DNA of 64,000 nt from Aedes albopictus (GCF_035046485.1 NC_085137.1:318724739-318788738), one strand, 5' to 3'; shown: positions 21,946-34,045, counted from the first letter of the stretch. Notes: generated from the sequence alone by a model not told the origin. Numbers and translations: made by a program.

Positions 21946-22710
21946 GCGTGGTTCAAAAAATCGTTTTTGCTCCACACCGATTTTTCGATTCGTAACCAGA
22001 ATCTAAGCCTTCTCCCAAAAATTGAGCTGATTTGGTTGAAAATTGAGAGTGCACAAGCCATTCAAAGTTTGTATGGGAATTACTATGGGAAAAGGACGTT
22101 TTTCATTTAATTGACTGTAGCAATTCCTCAAGTGCCTTAGAGTGTTAGTTGACCCTTGGTACTCCTAGGCTACTCTATCACCTACAACTTTGCCGAAGAC
22201 CACATTCAAATCGGACGTCTCATTAATTAATTATCGATTTTCATCCAACTGGCGAAACATTAACAATGATCGTTCAACTTCCCAGCAGGCAACATTGCTC
22301 CACATGGCGCCAAAGATAGCACACATAAATCATGGCTACTATGTTTCAAGGCAAATTGCAGTGATGCCCATCGAATAATGTAATCATCATGATCAAAGAT
22401 TTTCATTCTGGACAAAAATCAATAACTAATTATTGAGGCGTACGATTTTAATGTGGTCTTCGGCAAAGTTGTAGCTGATAGAGTAGCCTAGGACTACCAA
22501 GGGTCAACTAACACTCTAGGGCACTTGGAGAAATGCTACGGTCAATTGAATGAAAAACGTCCTTTTCCCATAGTAATTCCCATACAAACTTTAAAGGGCT
22601 TGTGCACTCTCAAATTTCGACCAAATCAGCTTAATTTTTGGGAGAAGGCTTAGAATCTGGTTACGAATCGAATAAGCGGTGTGGAGCAAAAACGATTTTT
22701 TGAACCACGC
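21946..22710. mobile_element. Long fold-back MITE with TA target sites
   Basis: GCGTGGTTCAAAAAATCG at the left is matched at the right end, with TA at 21944-21945 and 22711-22712. Arms of about 300 bp pair through TTGACCCTTGGTACTCCTAG-like and CTTTGCCGAAGACCACATT blocks. The unpaired core is 22245-22400. No protein. Confidence 0.88.
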
Positions 22711-22770
22711 TACTATATATTCACTCGAAAACATATTTACAATAGAATGGTCGGAACGTCTTTACCCAGA

Positions 22771-22913
22771 CAACCAGTAATCGTATAAGATGGTGCATAA
22801 GATAATAAAGTGGAGGCCATATGCGTGCATGTCTCCATTTAGGCGCTTGTAAAATGTACGCATATCGCCTCCACTTTAACATCTTATTCAACATCTTATA
22901 CGATCACTGGTTG
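22771..22913. mobile_element. 143-bp MITE
   Basis: CAACCAGTAATCGTATAAGA at the left and its complement at the right. Inner ATATGCGT/ACGCATAT and AGTGGAGGC/GCCTCCACT pairs. Confidence 0.85.
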
Positions 22914-22989
22914 ACTGAGTATGTTATGTGTCCAAATTATGTTGAGCCCTTCGGCTTCTTTTAGTACGCCGTTGGTAAACTAACCAGTC

Positions 22990-23459
22990 GAGACATGCGT
23001 TCACACTCCAGGAATCTATTGCGTACGCCTGCTCGGGTGCGACGATCATTGTCCTCTCATATAAATGGACAAACTGGTAGGATACCGAGGTCGGTCCGGC
23101 GATTCCGGGTGGATGCTGACTTTAGGTTTCGCTGGCACCCCGACGATTCAATTCCAGTATTTTTTCCGCTCTATTCGACTAGTCCCCGGCAATAAGTCTA
23201 AAGCCTACACCGACGAAGAGCTCCCCGGCGGTGGACATTCTTCCGAAATCGACTCTCAACCTGATAGGGTGCCGAAGTCAATCCAGCGATGCCAGTGGGC
23301 CAGGCGTCCGCTTCACTGGTACCCCAAAGACCTAGTCCGGTGCTGTACCGCACTCTACTAGTTCCCCGGTGAAGAATTTCTCTCGAAAGTCGAAACCGAT
23401 CTGGCGCTGGAACGTTGATCACTACCACTACGCCACTTCCTCTGCAGTTCAGACAGTGT
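22990..23459 (+). other. GC-richer unassigned block, possibly LINE 5' region
   Basis: Contains imperfect internal repeats (GGTCCGGCGATTCCGGG, TCGACTAGTCCCCGGC, TCTACTAGTTCCCCGGTGA). The frames are short. It abuts an R1 remnant, and a 5' UTR/ORF1 origin is possible, but no motif proves it. Confidence 0.35.
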
Positions 23460-24233
23460 TTGCGTTACTACTCGGTACACAGCGCTTCATGTCTCCTCCT
23501 CGCGTCACATGCCGTGAACGAACATATCCTTGCGCGTTTCTTCAGTGTCCGGTGTCTCTTCTACGTTCACACACTCTTTACAAAGATACGAAACTGCATG
23601 ACCGAAGAACCGATGCAGATATTTCCGAAAGCAATCATGTCCGGACAGAAATTGAGTTAAAGGGAAGTTTGCTTCCGTTTCCCTTTTTTGTCCCACTATT
23701 GCTATCACTTAGTTAACGAGTCTGCTCTAACAATGCCCCTCACATTCCTAGTATTCCTCCGTTGATAGCTTCCCACGTCCTCGGTCAGTGAGAAGCAAAT
23801 GGGCATCATCTCAGCAATAACGCAACGCATACTGACTCTGATGAAACCGTTCGGTAGGCGCTTGCAACCCAATGTGATGTGATCCCTTCACCTTACTTTT
23901 ACAACATTGCTTAATACCCGCATGACCATTAATAGAAATACTCTGTTCAGTTGTCCTAAAGCGTATGTTTTGAACGCTACACCTCAGGTCGGAACTCAAT
24001 ACCTCAGAGTTGAGGTTGCAACACTTGCCTGAAGACGTCTCTTTCTACTCCCCGGTGCACTTTTGTTGGGCATGATCCTTCCTATCGCGTTGTGCGACAT
24101 GTGCGTTAAAATTAAACGGTAGTCAACCATCACCCCCAAATGCTTCAGCGCGCGCTTTGATGCATTTTCGTGTTCTCTGACGTTGATGTTTATAGCTGAA
24201 CGGTTTTCCGGTTGCTCACTAGAACAACCTCCA
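23460..24233 (-). pseudogene. R1-type LINE, post-RT and zinc-knuckle remnant
   Basis: Minus-strand translation gives, in element order, ALKHLGVMVD-like, SKRRLQASVATS-like, MMPICFSLTEDVGSYQRRN with TRNVRGIVRADSLT, then NFPLTQFLSGHDCFRKYLHRF and a Cys-rich YLCKECVNVEETP segment. These match the R1 copy at 5365-7966 region by region. Frameshifts and stops are frequent. Confidence 0.8.
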
Positions 24234-24525
24234 CACTAAGATTCAGATGTTCCAGCTCAGTATTTTTTTCACTGAGTTCAGTATTTTTTCCATCTTTTTA
24301 CTGAGTTTTCAACAGCAGATTTATTTCGGTACACTCGGTAATCGTATTTACCGTTCACCAGTAACGATATTTACCGTGCTTCAGTAACTTTTGACAGTTT
24401 GTGAGCTGAGCTCGGTAACTCATTTACAGAATATCCGCAAAATAAATAACCGAGCGTACCGAGTTGAATCTGCTGTTGAGAACTCAGTAAAAAGATGGGA
24501 AAAATACCGAGCTGATCTTAGTGTG
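24234..24525. mobile_element. MITE nested in the R1 remnant
   Basis: Ends CACACTAAGATTCAG and CTGATCTTAGTGTG. The arms contain CATCTTTTTACTGAGTT with CAACAGCAGATT and their complements. It separates two parts of the same degenerate R1 copy. Confidence 0.82.
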
Positions 24526-24890
24526 TCTGTCTTATGATAGGCCAATAATATCCAGCATCTCCGCCGTTAACATCTCAACCTTCTCTAGCGTCTCCCAGTT
24601 AACATGACATCGTCAGGGAATCCAAAGATTTCCACTCCACTGAGCAGCTACAGCATTGGTACTCCATCGTACATCATGTTCCAGAGCGTTGGTCGTAGAA
24701 TGGAATCTTGTAGCTCCCCTGCTGTAATCATCATTGATTTTTGGCCCAACTGCGATGTAGAAGTAACTTTTGAGAAGCACGCATTCTATGCAGTGTTATG
24801 GCAATAGCCTCCCAGCTAGCACTATTGAAAGCGTTTTCATGTACGACAGGTCGCTGTTGAAGTACAGCTCAACGACTATCCAGTAAATGT
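24526..24890 (-). pseudogene. R1-type LINE, reverse transcriptase remnant
   Basis: Minus translation in shifting frames recovers SILRPTLWNMMYDGV and VEIFGFPDDVMLTG, a decayed form of the usual GSILGPTLWN and FADD motifs, then VEMLTAEMLDIIG. It lies directly upstream (element sense) of 23460-24233, across the MITE. Confidence 0.72.
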
Positions 24891-24929
24891 CCTCCGTAAG
24901 CAAAGGCGTGCAGAACGTGACACCGATTA

Positions 24930-25592
24930 CACAGCGCAACATTTTTTTTGTCTCAAGAGCACACTTATGTGTTTCCGAAGGATTTTGGGCCGCTGAATCC
25001 GAATCCGGGCTCAGATTTGCTCTAACACGTTACAATTTTGAGCTATACCTCAATTTATAGGGCAAAATATGCGATTTTGGGCTTTTTTGTCTGCTAGCCA
25101 TTAAGCATGGAAATATTTTTTTAAGCAATCAAAAGGTTAATTGGTCAATTAACATCTAAATTAACGACTCATGCAAAATATTTCGTTTTACTTAATCACA
25201 TTTGATAGATTTAAGCATTTTATGTTAGTATGAAAACTTGCATGCAACTTTTGGAGGGTGACTTGTATGGGAAATATCGTACCTAACATAAATCGCTTAA
25301 AACTATCAAATTCGATTTGGTAAAACGAAATATTTTGCATTAGTCGTTAATTTAGATGTTAATTGACCAATTAATCTTTTGATTGCTTAAAAAAAATATT
25401 TACATGCTTAAAAACTTGCCGTCAAAAAAGCCCAAAATCGTATATTTTGCCCTATAAATTAAGGTATAGCTCAAAATTGTGACGTGTTAGAGCAAATCTG
25501 AGCCCGGATTCGGATTCAGCGGCCCAAAATCCTTCGGAGACACGTAAGTTTGCTCTTGAGACAGATAAAAAGTTAATTTTTGTTACGCTGTG
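24930..25592. mobile_element. Long fold-back MITE, CACAGCG ends
   Basis: CACAGCGCAACA and the complement of TGTTACGCTGTG lie between TTA at 24927-24929 and 25593-25595. Arms of about 300 bp contain GAAGGATTTTGGGCCGCTGA and TTAACATCTAAATTAACGAC with their complements. The unpaired centre lies near 25240-25290. Confidence 0.88.
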
Positions 25593-25670
25593 TTATCAAT
25601 TCACGACCGTTTCTGCGGAATGTGCTGAAGTACTAGATTTTCTCGTTTCTGAAATGGCACAAAAAGCGTG

Positions 25671-25954
25671 GGTATTATGATTATCAGGTATTAGAAGCCC
25701 GGCTCCAGAGGCCAGTTATCCTCCATTAGGGACATTTGTGCTATCGCCCCAATAAAGGCCTACTTTATCATCTACCTGAGGGAAAAAAGGAAATAAGGAA
25801 TAGGATGGAGATGCCCTAGGAGAAATCAAGCAGCGCCCTGAAAAGGGTACTGTAATAACGCATAATGCGTAGAGAGAGCCTATAGATCTTTACCACAGCG
25901 GGTTAAGAACAACAGAACATCCTGAAGATTCAGGTTTCTGATGTCAGTTTCACG
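25671..25954 (-). mobile_element. LOA-type LINE, 3' UTR only (5' truncated)
   Basis: Matches the 3' UTR after the RNase H region at 47420-47736 (and 5714-6040): CCTGAAGATTCAGG, TTACCACAGCGGGTTAAGAA, GCAGCGCCCTGAAAAGGG, CATCTACCTGAGGGA and the decayed GTATTATGATTATCAGG tail. It stops at 25954 within the last codons. Confidence 0.85.
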
Positions 25955-26206
25955 GGTTTCAGTTTCATGGGTAACTCCACATCGGGCCAACCCCTGAAAA
26001 AGCGGTAGTTATTGAAGCCGCCGCCTTTGGTAGGGCGTCACGGGTTTGTTTACAAACTTTCAGTCTGCTGGCCAATCGGCTACGTGCGGAAGCGAATTTT
26101 GTCGTACGAAGATAAATTCGTGATCGAGAAACATTTTTTTCCGCATATTTTTCAACGCGTTTAGTGTTCTTTGTTAAATTTACAAGACGCACAAGTATGA
26201 AAATAA

Positions 26207-26219
26207 GGAGTGTATCGTT
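26207..26219. repeat. TSD of the 26220-28865 RTE insertion
   Basis: GGAGTGTATCGTT, repeated exactly at 28866-28878. Confidence 0.95.
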
Positions 26220-28865
26220 CATTTCATTTATTTAGTTAACATCAAATTCATGATAATACTGAATCAACAATGTGCCGCCATAATACTCGATTTGCAGCTG
26301 CAGCTCTCCAACGTCGGTCACGCCCAACACTCGCCAGATCACGCTCCACCTGGTCCGCCCATCGTGCTCTCTGCGCTCCACGCCTTCTTGTACCAACCGG
26401 ATGGTTAGCAAACACCAACTTTGCAGGGTTGTTGTCCGGCATTCATGCAACATGCCCTGCCCACCGTATCCTTCCGGCTTTGGCCACCTTCTGGATACTG
26501 GGTTCGCCGTAAAGTGCAGCGAGCTCGTGGTTCATCCTCCTCCGCCACACACCGTTCTCCTGCACACCGCCGAAGATCGTCCTTAGCACCCGTCGCTCGA
26601 AAACTCCGAGTGCTTGCATGTCCTCCTCGAGCATCGTCCACGTCTCGTGCCCGTAGAGAACCACCGGTCTTATTAACGTCTTGTACATGGTACATTTGGT
26701 GCGAGGGTGAATCTTTTTTGACCGCAGTTTCTTCTGGAGCCCATAATAGGCACGACTTCCACTGATGATGCGCCTTCGTATTTCACGGCTCACGTTATTG
26801 TTAGCCGTTAGCATGGAACCGAGGTAGACGAATTCTTCTACCACCTCGAAAGTATCCCCGTCTATCGTAACATTGCTGCCAAGGCTTGTCCTGTCTCGCT
26901 CAGTCCCACCTACCAGCATGTACTTTGTCTTAGCCGCATTCACCACCAGTTCGACCTTTGCTGCTTCACGTTTCAGGCGGGTGTACTGTTCTGCCACCGT
27001 TCCAAATGTCCTAGCAATAATATCCATGTCATCCGCAAAACATACAAATTGGCTGGATTTCGTGAAGATCGTACCCCGGCTGTTGAGCCCGGCTCGTCGC
27101 ATAACACCTTCCAGGGCGATGTTGAATAGTAGGCAGGAAAGTCCATCACCTTGTCGTAGTCCCCGTCGAGATTCAAATGAACTGGATAGTTCACCCGAAA
27201 TCCTTACGCTGTTCTGCACACCGTCCATCGTTGCTCTTATCAGTCTAGTCAGCTTCCCGGGAAAGCTGTTCTCGTCCATAATTTTCCATAGCTCTGTGCG
27301 GTCGTATGCCGCTCTGTGCGGTCGTATGCCGCTTTGAAGTCGATGAACAGGTGATGCGTTGGGACCTGGTATTCACGGCATTTCTGGAGGATTTGCCGTA
27401 CGGTGAAGATCTGGTCCGTTGTCGACCGGCCGTCGATGAAACCGGCTTGGTAACTTCCCACGAACTCATTTACTTTAGGTGAAAGACGACGGAAGATGAT
27501 CTGGGATAGCACTTTGTAGGTGGCATTCAAAATGGTGATCGCTCGAAAGTTCTCACACATTAACTTGTCGCCTTTCTTGTGGATGGGGCAGATTATCCCT
27601 TCCTTCCACTCCTCCGGTAGCTGTTCGGTTTCCCAGATCTTGACTACTAACTGGTGCAGACAGGTGGCCAACTTTTCCGGGCCCATCTTGATGAGTTCCG
27701 CTGCGATACCGTCCTTACCAGCCGCTTTGTTGTTTTTGAGCTGGTGGATGGCATCCTTAACTTCCCTCAGCGTGGGAGTTGGTTCGTTCCCGTCCTCTGC
27801 TGCACCAACATAGTCATTTCCTCCGCTGCCTTGGTCCTCCGTGCCTACATTCTCTCCGCCATTCAGGTGCTCGTCGAAGTGCTGCTTCCACCTTTCGATC
27901 ACCTCACGTTTGTCCGTCAGGAGGCTCCCGTCCTTATCCCTGCAGATTTCGGCTTGCGGCACGTAGCCTTTGCGGGATGCGTTGAGCTTCTGGTAGAACT
28001 TGCGTGTTTCCTGTGAACGGCACAGCAGTTCCATTTCCTCGCACTCCGCTTCTTCCAGGCGGCGCTTTTTCTCCCGGAAGAGACGGGTCTGCTGCTTCCG
28101 CTTCTGTCTGTATCGCTCACCATTCTGTCGGGTTCCATGCTGCAGCATTACCGCCCGCGCTGCATCCTTCTCCTCCAGAACCGCTCTGCACTCCTCGTCG
28201 AACCAATCGTTTCGTCGACTCCGTTCTACGTACCCGATAGTGCTCTCAGCTGCGTTGTTGATGGCTGCTTTGATTGTACTCCAGCAGTCCTCTAGAGGGG
28301 CCACATCGAGCACACCCTCGTCCGGCAACGCTGCCTCGAGATTCTGCGCGTATGCGGTGGCGACATTCGGTTGCTTCAGTCGCTCTAGATCGTACCGGGG
28401 CGGCCGCCGGTAATGTACGTTGTTAATAACGGAGAGTTTTGGGCGCAGTTTAACCATCACCAGGTAGTGATCGGAGTCGATATTAGCGCCACGATAGGTC
28501 CTGACGTCGATAATGTCGGAGAAGTGCCGTCCATCAATCAGAACGTGGTCGATTTGCGATTCCGTTTGTTGTAGTGATCTCCAGGTGTAACGATAAGGGA
28601 GGCTGTGCTGGAAGAAGGTGCTACGAATGGCCATGTTCTTGGAGGCGGCGAAATCGATGAGGCGTAGGCCATTTTCGTTCGTCAGCTGGTGGGCGCTGAA
28701 CTTTCCAATCGTCGGTCTGAATTCCTCCTCCTGGCCTACCTGAGCGTTTAGATCCCCTATGATGATCTTGACGTCGTGGTTTGGGCAGCGGTCGTACTCG
28801 CGTTCGAGCTGCGCGTAAAATGCGTCTTTGTCATCATCAGTGCTTCCGGAGTGAGGGCTGTGCAC
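26220..28865 (-). pseudogene. RTE-type LINE, 5' truncated, two large frames
   Basis: Bounded by an exact 13-bp TSD, so this is one simple retrotransposition event. Sense is minus. It enters in the endonuclease at VHSPHSGSTDDDKDAFYA, then IIIGDLNAQVG, NENGLRLIDFAASKN, TESQIDHVLIDGRH and NIDSDHYLVMVKLRP (APE catalytic Asp/Asn and SDH blocks intact). A basic linker follows, then RT: IICPIHKKGDKLMCENFRA, GFIDGRSTTDQIF, LFIDFKAAYDR, GLRQGDGLSCLLFN, CFADDMDIIAR and KTKYMLVGG. The C-terminal part has GHETWTML, RTIFGGVQENGVWRR and AGRIRWAGHV. A 20-bp tandem duplication (27291-27330) breaks the frame just after the first RT Asp. The short AT-rich 3' tail is at 26220-26250. One repair would reopen RT, but the missing endonuclease start makes it dead. 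Confidence 0.93.
27291..27330. repeat. Exact 20-bp tandem duplication, frameshifting
   Basis: GCTCTGTGCGGTCGTATGCC occurs twice in succession. Twenty bases is not a multiple of three, so the RTE frame is shifted here. Confidence 0.97.
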
Positions 28866-28878
28866 GGAGTGTATCGTT

Positions 28879-30900
28879 AAGTTATTGAATATGTTCACAA
28901 CAGTCTTAAAACAATTTGATTCGACATTCAAGTAATACTATTATTAAACATACTGTATAAATCATTGAAAAATGAAATGGCGGTGTTGATTTCGTGAAAA
29001 TAATAATTTAACTGGGACTTTAAAAAGGAATACTGAACACACATTTTTTTAAATTTTGCACATCTTCTAAAAAAATGAAATTGCAAAAATAGTACGAATA
29101 TGTATGAAAATTTTCAAATGTTTTGCTCAAATATATTCATCTCCAGAATGCTCATGATATAACTAATCAAATTATTTTTCAAGAAAAATTTCCACTGCAT
29201 TTTAGCGCAATTCCTAAAAATAAAAAGGCCGCTTCCGAGGAACCTCTTTTTTCATGCTCTTCTAAATCACGATTACGCAAATAAAAATACATAAAGTTAA
29301 AAACTCGATTTTTTTTAATTGGAAATGTTTTTTAATTTATTGACGAAGTAGTTATAGTGAAAAACGGAATTTTATAACCTTTTAAGATGTTTAAATCAAA
29401 GCGTCAAAATTTGACCAAAAAATAGACGTTTTCTATCGATTTTTCTATCGGAAATACAAATTTTGAAAGTCGGTGTTGATTGATGACACATTCCACGCAC
29501 TTCTACGCCAAGGGTGTGAAAAGTGATTGTTTCGCCCCAAGCTTTGTAAGAAAAATGTAATTTTTCATTGATAATTTTCAAATATGCCTGCTTGCATGTT
29601 TAAGTTCGAAAACATCAGACCTTTTTTCATTAATGTAGTATAATAACGTATATTTTATACTTCAAAAGGATACTTTTCATAATAATGGGTTTTGATATGT
29701 TTTAAGCACTTTTTATAATAGCCGCAATTTAATGGTGTCCCGTTACGAAAATAGTATATTTATTGTAATAACGAATTTATTACGAACTTTAGAAAAATGA
29801 TTTTCAGGATTCTCTTAGTACTCGTGGAGACCTTTCTTCCAACATATGGGTTACCTTGATCGACGCGTTATCTAAGGCGTTACAATGGGTGCGTAGATAT
29901 GGTGTCCCGTTTAGAAAATTTTAAAGGCATTCATAAGTGGTTAAATAAGTTTGGTTTGATCAAATATTTAACCAAAAATCTGTAACCATGATGAAATTAT
30001 ATTATAGGGTATATACCTTTTCATTATCCTTCTTGGTTTAACGCCCCTACTGGAACAAAGCCCACTTCTCAGCTCTTCACGAAAACTACGTAAAAAGGGC
30101 AGATATTTTGGTGGATCAGTATAAAAAGTGATATTTTATTAAGTTTTGTGGTGACAGCATACTCTTTAAATGCTATAACCTTTTTAACATGCCCAATGAA
30201 TTACCACCGTGATGTATAAAAAGGTTTCTAGAATCATACAGCGTTCAAAACATGAAGATGCCGAAGAGATGGTTGGCATGCCTTCTTTACTCCATTCATC
30301 ACCGTATAATTCACTTTTATGATGACAAACATATTTTGAAGCTTATGTTCTTATTGAAAACAAAAAAGTATAAAATGCATCACAAAAATGGCGTTGCATT
30401 ACTTTTTGTGACAACATAAATTAGTAACCATTGATTGAAAGTCTAGCGACCTCCCTCTTGTTGTTTTGGTTGTCAACCTCTTTTTCTTCTCGAAATCCGT
30501 TTGTTTGTATCGTTACTGGTTGGCTTAATATCAACGGAAAGCCCCCATAACCCCATCCCCTTAAAAAAAAAACTTTGTTCTCTCTAATCTCAACCAAACG
30601 GCAAGTTCAACGGTTCCCCAAAACTAACATTGAATAAAAGAAATATACCCTTAAAAATGTAAAATTTATTTCAAATGAAATTGGCTCCTTTATTCCCTTG
30701 GCGCATGAACCTTCAAATAAAATAAAATAAAAAAAGATAAGACGTTTTTCAATCGATAGAACCAGTTAAATAAAAAAAGATATAAAAATCATATATTTGG
30801 CAGGATGTGTAGACTGGACTACTAAATAAGAGTCCTCGTTTTTATACTTATTTATTCAGTAGGTTGATGCTGACAATAAAACTGTTTCTGAGTATCTTGT
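28879..30900. other. AT-rich region with scattered GGTGTCCCGTTACG motifs
   Basis: No coding or TE protein signal. GGTGTCCCGTT(A/T) occurs at about 29735 and 29901, and again outside this block at about 32245 and 32426. Poly-A/T tracts are common. Confidence 0.45.
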
Positions 30901-30907
30901 GCAATTG

Positions 30908-31432
30908 ATGCCTGTTTTGCCAAATGGCTAAAAGTGATTATTTCGTGCGTGTTATTGTGTTTGAGAGGTCCCCGCGGAACCTGTTCCAGGTGTTACGGCC
31001 GTATCAGTTGGTGCATACTTAAGTCATTTTTTTCTATCCCATTCTTTCGAAATCATGAAGATTGATACGTCGCTCAGCATGTTTTGGTTGCAAACCAGAA
31101 ATGTCCCCGATGACACCCCCGTGGAACCTGTGCTATATGTTCCGGGTGCCCATATTCATTGATACATACTTCAGTATATCGTTTCTGACTCAGTCATTCG
31201 AAATTATGAAGATTGACATGTCGCACGGCATGTTTAGGTTAAATACCAGAAGTGTCCTCAATGAGGCCCCGTGGAACCTGTCACGAAGATTCGGATGGGC
31301 CAACAAATTCAAATCTGGTTATCGCAGTTGTGTTTCATTGTTCGCAACAAAAAATTCGCTGAAAATCGATGGTTCAAACACAACAATACACGAAGTAATC
31401 ACTTTTAGCCATTTTGGCAACCTCCTGACCTC
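30908..31432. mobile_element. Fold-back element enclosing a minisatellite
   Basis: Outer inverted repeats: TTGCCAAATGGCTAAAAGTG (30918 region) against CACTTTTAGCCATTTTGGCA (31402 region), extending about 55 bp. Between them lie three diverged tandem units of about 148 bp, with GGAACCTGT near 30976, 31126 and 31273, and GAAATCATGAAGATTGA in each inter-unit segment. Confidence 0.72.
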
Positions 31433-31920
31433 AGCACAATCCGGAATATCGCCGGAATGGTTCCGGATATTGCATGGCTTCTTGAGCATAATAAACTAGC
31501 ACCAATGTGTGATCAGTTGAAGGTGACTTCAAAAAAATCGGATGAAAATTGAAGAAATGCTAGCATTTTGAAAATGAGTTGTCGGGGGTCGGGTACGTGA
31601 AGGCTAACTAAAACTCGAAACAGGTTCCCCAGGGCCCATTCCGATGGCCACCATAGGGCCTGAGCGGGTTTGAAGGCCTGTTTGTATCCTGCCTGGATAG
31701 CTACCATCAGTATGAAAAACATTGCCGAAGACACCAACATTCTATCTAGCAAAGCATTTGATCTACAACCAGATGTCTTTCGCCGTAACAGGACACCATT
31801 TGCAAAACACTGTTTTCACACGAGCGTAACGCTGCGCTCTCAAAACTAAATCAAGAATATATCCTAATCTCAGGAAAACTCACTTCGGCAACCTTGTTCA
31901 CATCAATCCAAAGAAGAAAT
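31433..31920. other. No recognised feature
   Basis: Contains another GGAATGGTTCCGGATAT-type block and a GAACAGGTTCCCCAGGGCCC-like segment related to the minisatellite unit but inverted (near 31620). Otherwise unassigned. Confidence 0.4.
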
Positions 31921-32152
31921 CGGCACCAACATTTCAAAAGGGCGTAACTGCATTTGGAAGTAATACCTTCTTTCAAAGCTGTAGGTCATACTGCCTCCCT
32001 TACACTCAAACCACCGTGGTTGTCGGAAGGAGGAGAGTTTTTCCCATCTGGTACTTGTTGTGAAAAACATGGAAATCATAACACATGATCCACAGCTTTA
32101 AAAGAAGGTGATGATTCCAAAAGCAGTTACGCCCTTTTGAAATGTTGGTGTC
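31921..32152. mobile_element. MITE, about 232 bp
   Basis: CACCAACATTTCAAAAGGGC at the left and its complement at the right. Second-level pairing occurs between GAAGTAATACCTTCTTTCAA and TTAAAAGAAGGTGATGATTC. Confidence 0.82.
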
Positions 32153-33084
32153 GAAATGTCTAGAAAACTCTATTATTCAAAACCTCATAGCAGAGCTGAT
32201 ATACGCATTTCAGTTTGAAAATTTTAAAAAGAAGATTTCTGCGATGGTGTCCCGTTACGAAATATAACATGTTATATAATGTAAATTGAAACCAAAACCC
32301 CATAGAACAAGTATTGCATCAGGAAGTACATATAATAAGCTTGTTATAAAACCTGTTAAACCATTTGGTCATGATGTTATATTCGATTGCAGACGTCATT
32401 TGTTCACGAAAGTTAGTTCCTCGCGGTGTCCCGTTACGCTGGAATGTGTCTGATATGTTATGTGTACATAACTGCTAGCAAGAATCAAAATTGTTCAGAT
32501 TTTTTATAGTACATTTTTTTCGCTACAAGTTATTGAAACGCTGAAAAATCTTTACAATTTTGCATTTTGTGTAGATTTTTATCTTGTGAGGTATATTCAT
32601 TCAACCATCGTTGAAATATTTCAAATATTGTAAAGATTACATACAAGAACCGTAATGAAAAGATCAACCCAGCTACGAGATAGAGCATTCCGAAACGTCC
32701 TGCACCAATGTGTTGGCTTCACTCCAGTTGTATGTGGATAACAGCTGTTTCAGGAGGTTGGGGATGACCAGGTACTCATACAAAAGGACCCCGTCATATC
32801 GCACACATGTTTCCATCAGTTTTTAAATTTACAGCTTGCCCTCAGTATTGTAGCTTCTATAGGGTTTGCTTCCACTTTATTCAATGTCTCGAGGTACAAT
32901 AATTGACAATCATGGTTTCTAGCTACCTACTCTATTCTGTTGCCTACTATGATCTATCAAATATCCTACAGTATGAAGCTTGCGTTCAACTTTCCGTACA
33001 AGAAATTATTGTATGTAAAATGCAGTGCAGTGGAATTGAAATTCATGTGCACATTTGTTTACGTCATGCGAATTTTCCGAAATT
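32153..33084. other. No firm feature
   Basis: AT-rich DNA with two GGTGTCCCGTTACG motifs (32245, 32426). 32640-33084 could be a decayed extension of the LOA endonuclease, but I can match no motif there. Confidence 0.4.
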
Positions 33085-34045
33085 TTTGCTGTGTAGAGTT
33101 GGCCGAAGCACACAGGCTCGAGGCATGGTACGCGAGTTTTCATTTCCATTTTTACTGAACGTAGCAAACACCGGATTCACAAGGTTTCCTAGATAGAAAT
33201 TCCCCTTACGAAAGTAAGGTTCTTGGACTAAGGCCACTTGGGCTATACCTTAGAGCGGACCTGGTGTGATGGTTAGAACATTTGACTATCACGGCGTGGA
33301 CCTGGGATCGAATCCCGCTCCCGACATACTCACAAAAATGTGAGTTCTTCCTTCGGAAGAGAAGTAAAGTGTGGGTCCCGAGATGAACTAGCCTAGGGCT
33401 AAAAAGCTCGTTAAAACATATAAAAATAAATTAGGCTATACCATTTTGCATAAGTCTGCAAAAATATAAAGATTGATCGTTGCTGTTCTTTTATGCTGAA
33501 GATTGATCTGAGCTATCCTAACCGCAGCCACTACCCAAACTAGGCAAGATGAAACTGTTTACAATAACAGCATAACAAAGAACAGCAGCAATAAAACCAG
33601 ATCGGTATCGATTGGAAAACTACATACAATACACTATGTAAATCGCATAATGCGAAACCATATAGGTGACAATCTAAGCTAATTAACAACATCTTCATAA
33701 TCCCGCCCTTCCTCAAGTTTGAAACTAAATAGAGGCAGGTGATTGTCTCGGAGAAACACAAGGTCCACCGCACCATTGCTCGTGTTAGCAAAGGCAATAT
33801 ACTGTGGAGGGCGCCCTGTTTCTCCACAGGCCATTCTATTCCTAGGCACGGTAAGCATATAGCCGCATCACACCATGAATTAGGGGTTACCTGTTTAGTG
33901 GGCTCTTACCACTGGAACAGGCGGTCCGTAGTGTTATTCTTAGCTGATTGAGACACCGCTACCAACACTACTTAGCTATCTAGGCTGATCGAGAAAAGAA
34001 GTTAATAGTAATGATCAACATCATAGGGCTCGAGTAGCTAGTAAA
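33085..34045 (-). pseudogene. LOA-type LINE, 5' region and start of endonuclease
   Basis: Homologous, region by region, to 6745-7525: GAGAAACACAAGGTCCACC, CTGTGGAGGGCGCCCTG, CTGTTTAGTGGGCTCTTACC and CTATCTAGGCTGATCG. Read on minus, the coding start lies near 33680, and ALVQEPYFRKGNFY plus MPRACVLR (33130-33235) are APE-endonuclease blocks. Stops interrupt the frame. The copy continues unrecognisably beyond 33085. A Feilai SINE sits inside at 33250-33433. Confidence 0.75.
33250..33433 (+). mobile_element. Feilai-type SINE, near complete
   Basis: GGACCTGGTGTGATGGTTAG (A-box region) and GGGATCGAATCCCGCTCC (B-box region) are followed by TTCCTTCGGAAGAGAAGT, GAGATGAACTAGCC and a short A-rich tail. 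The TSD GGCTATACC is at 33241-33249 and 33434-33442. This is the diagnostic Aedes SINE (established knowledge). Confidence 0.9.

Noticed and set aside
26873..28413. Several + strand open frames of 100-154 codons
   Set aside because: They are antisense to the RTE coding region and show no motif of their own.
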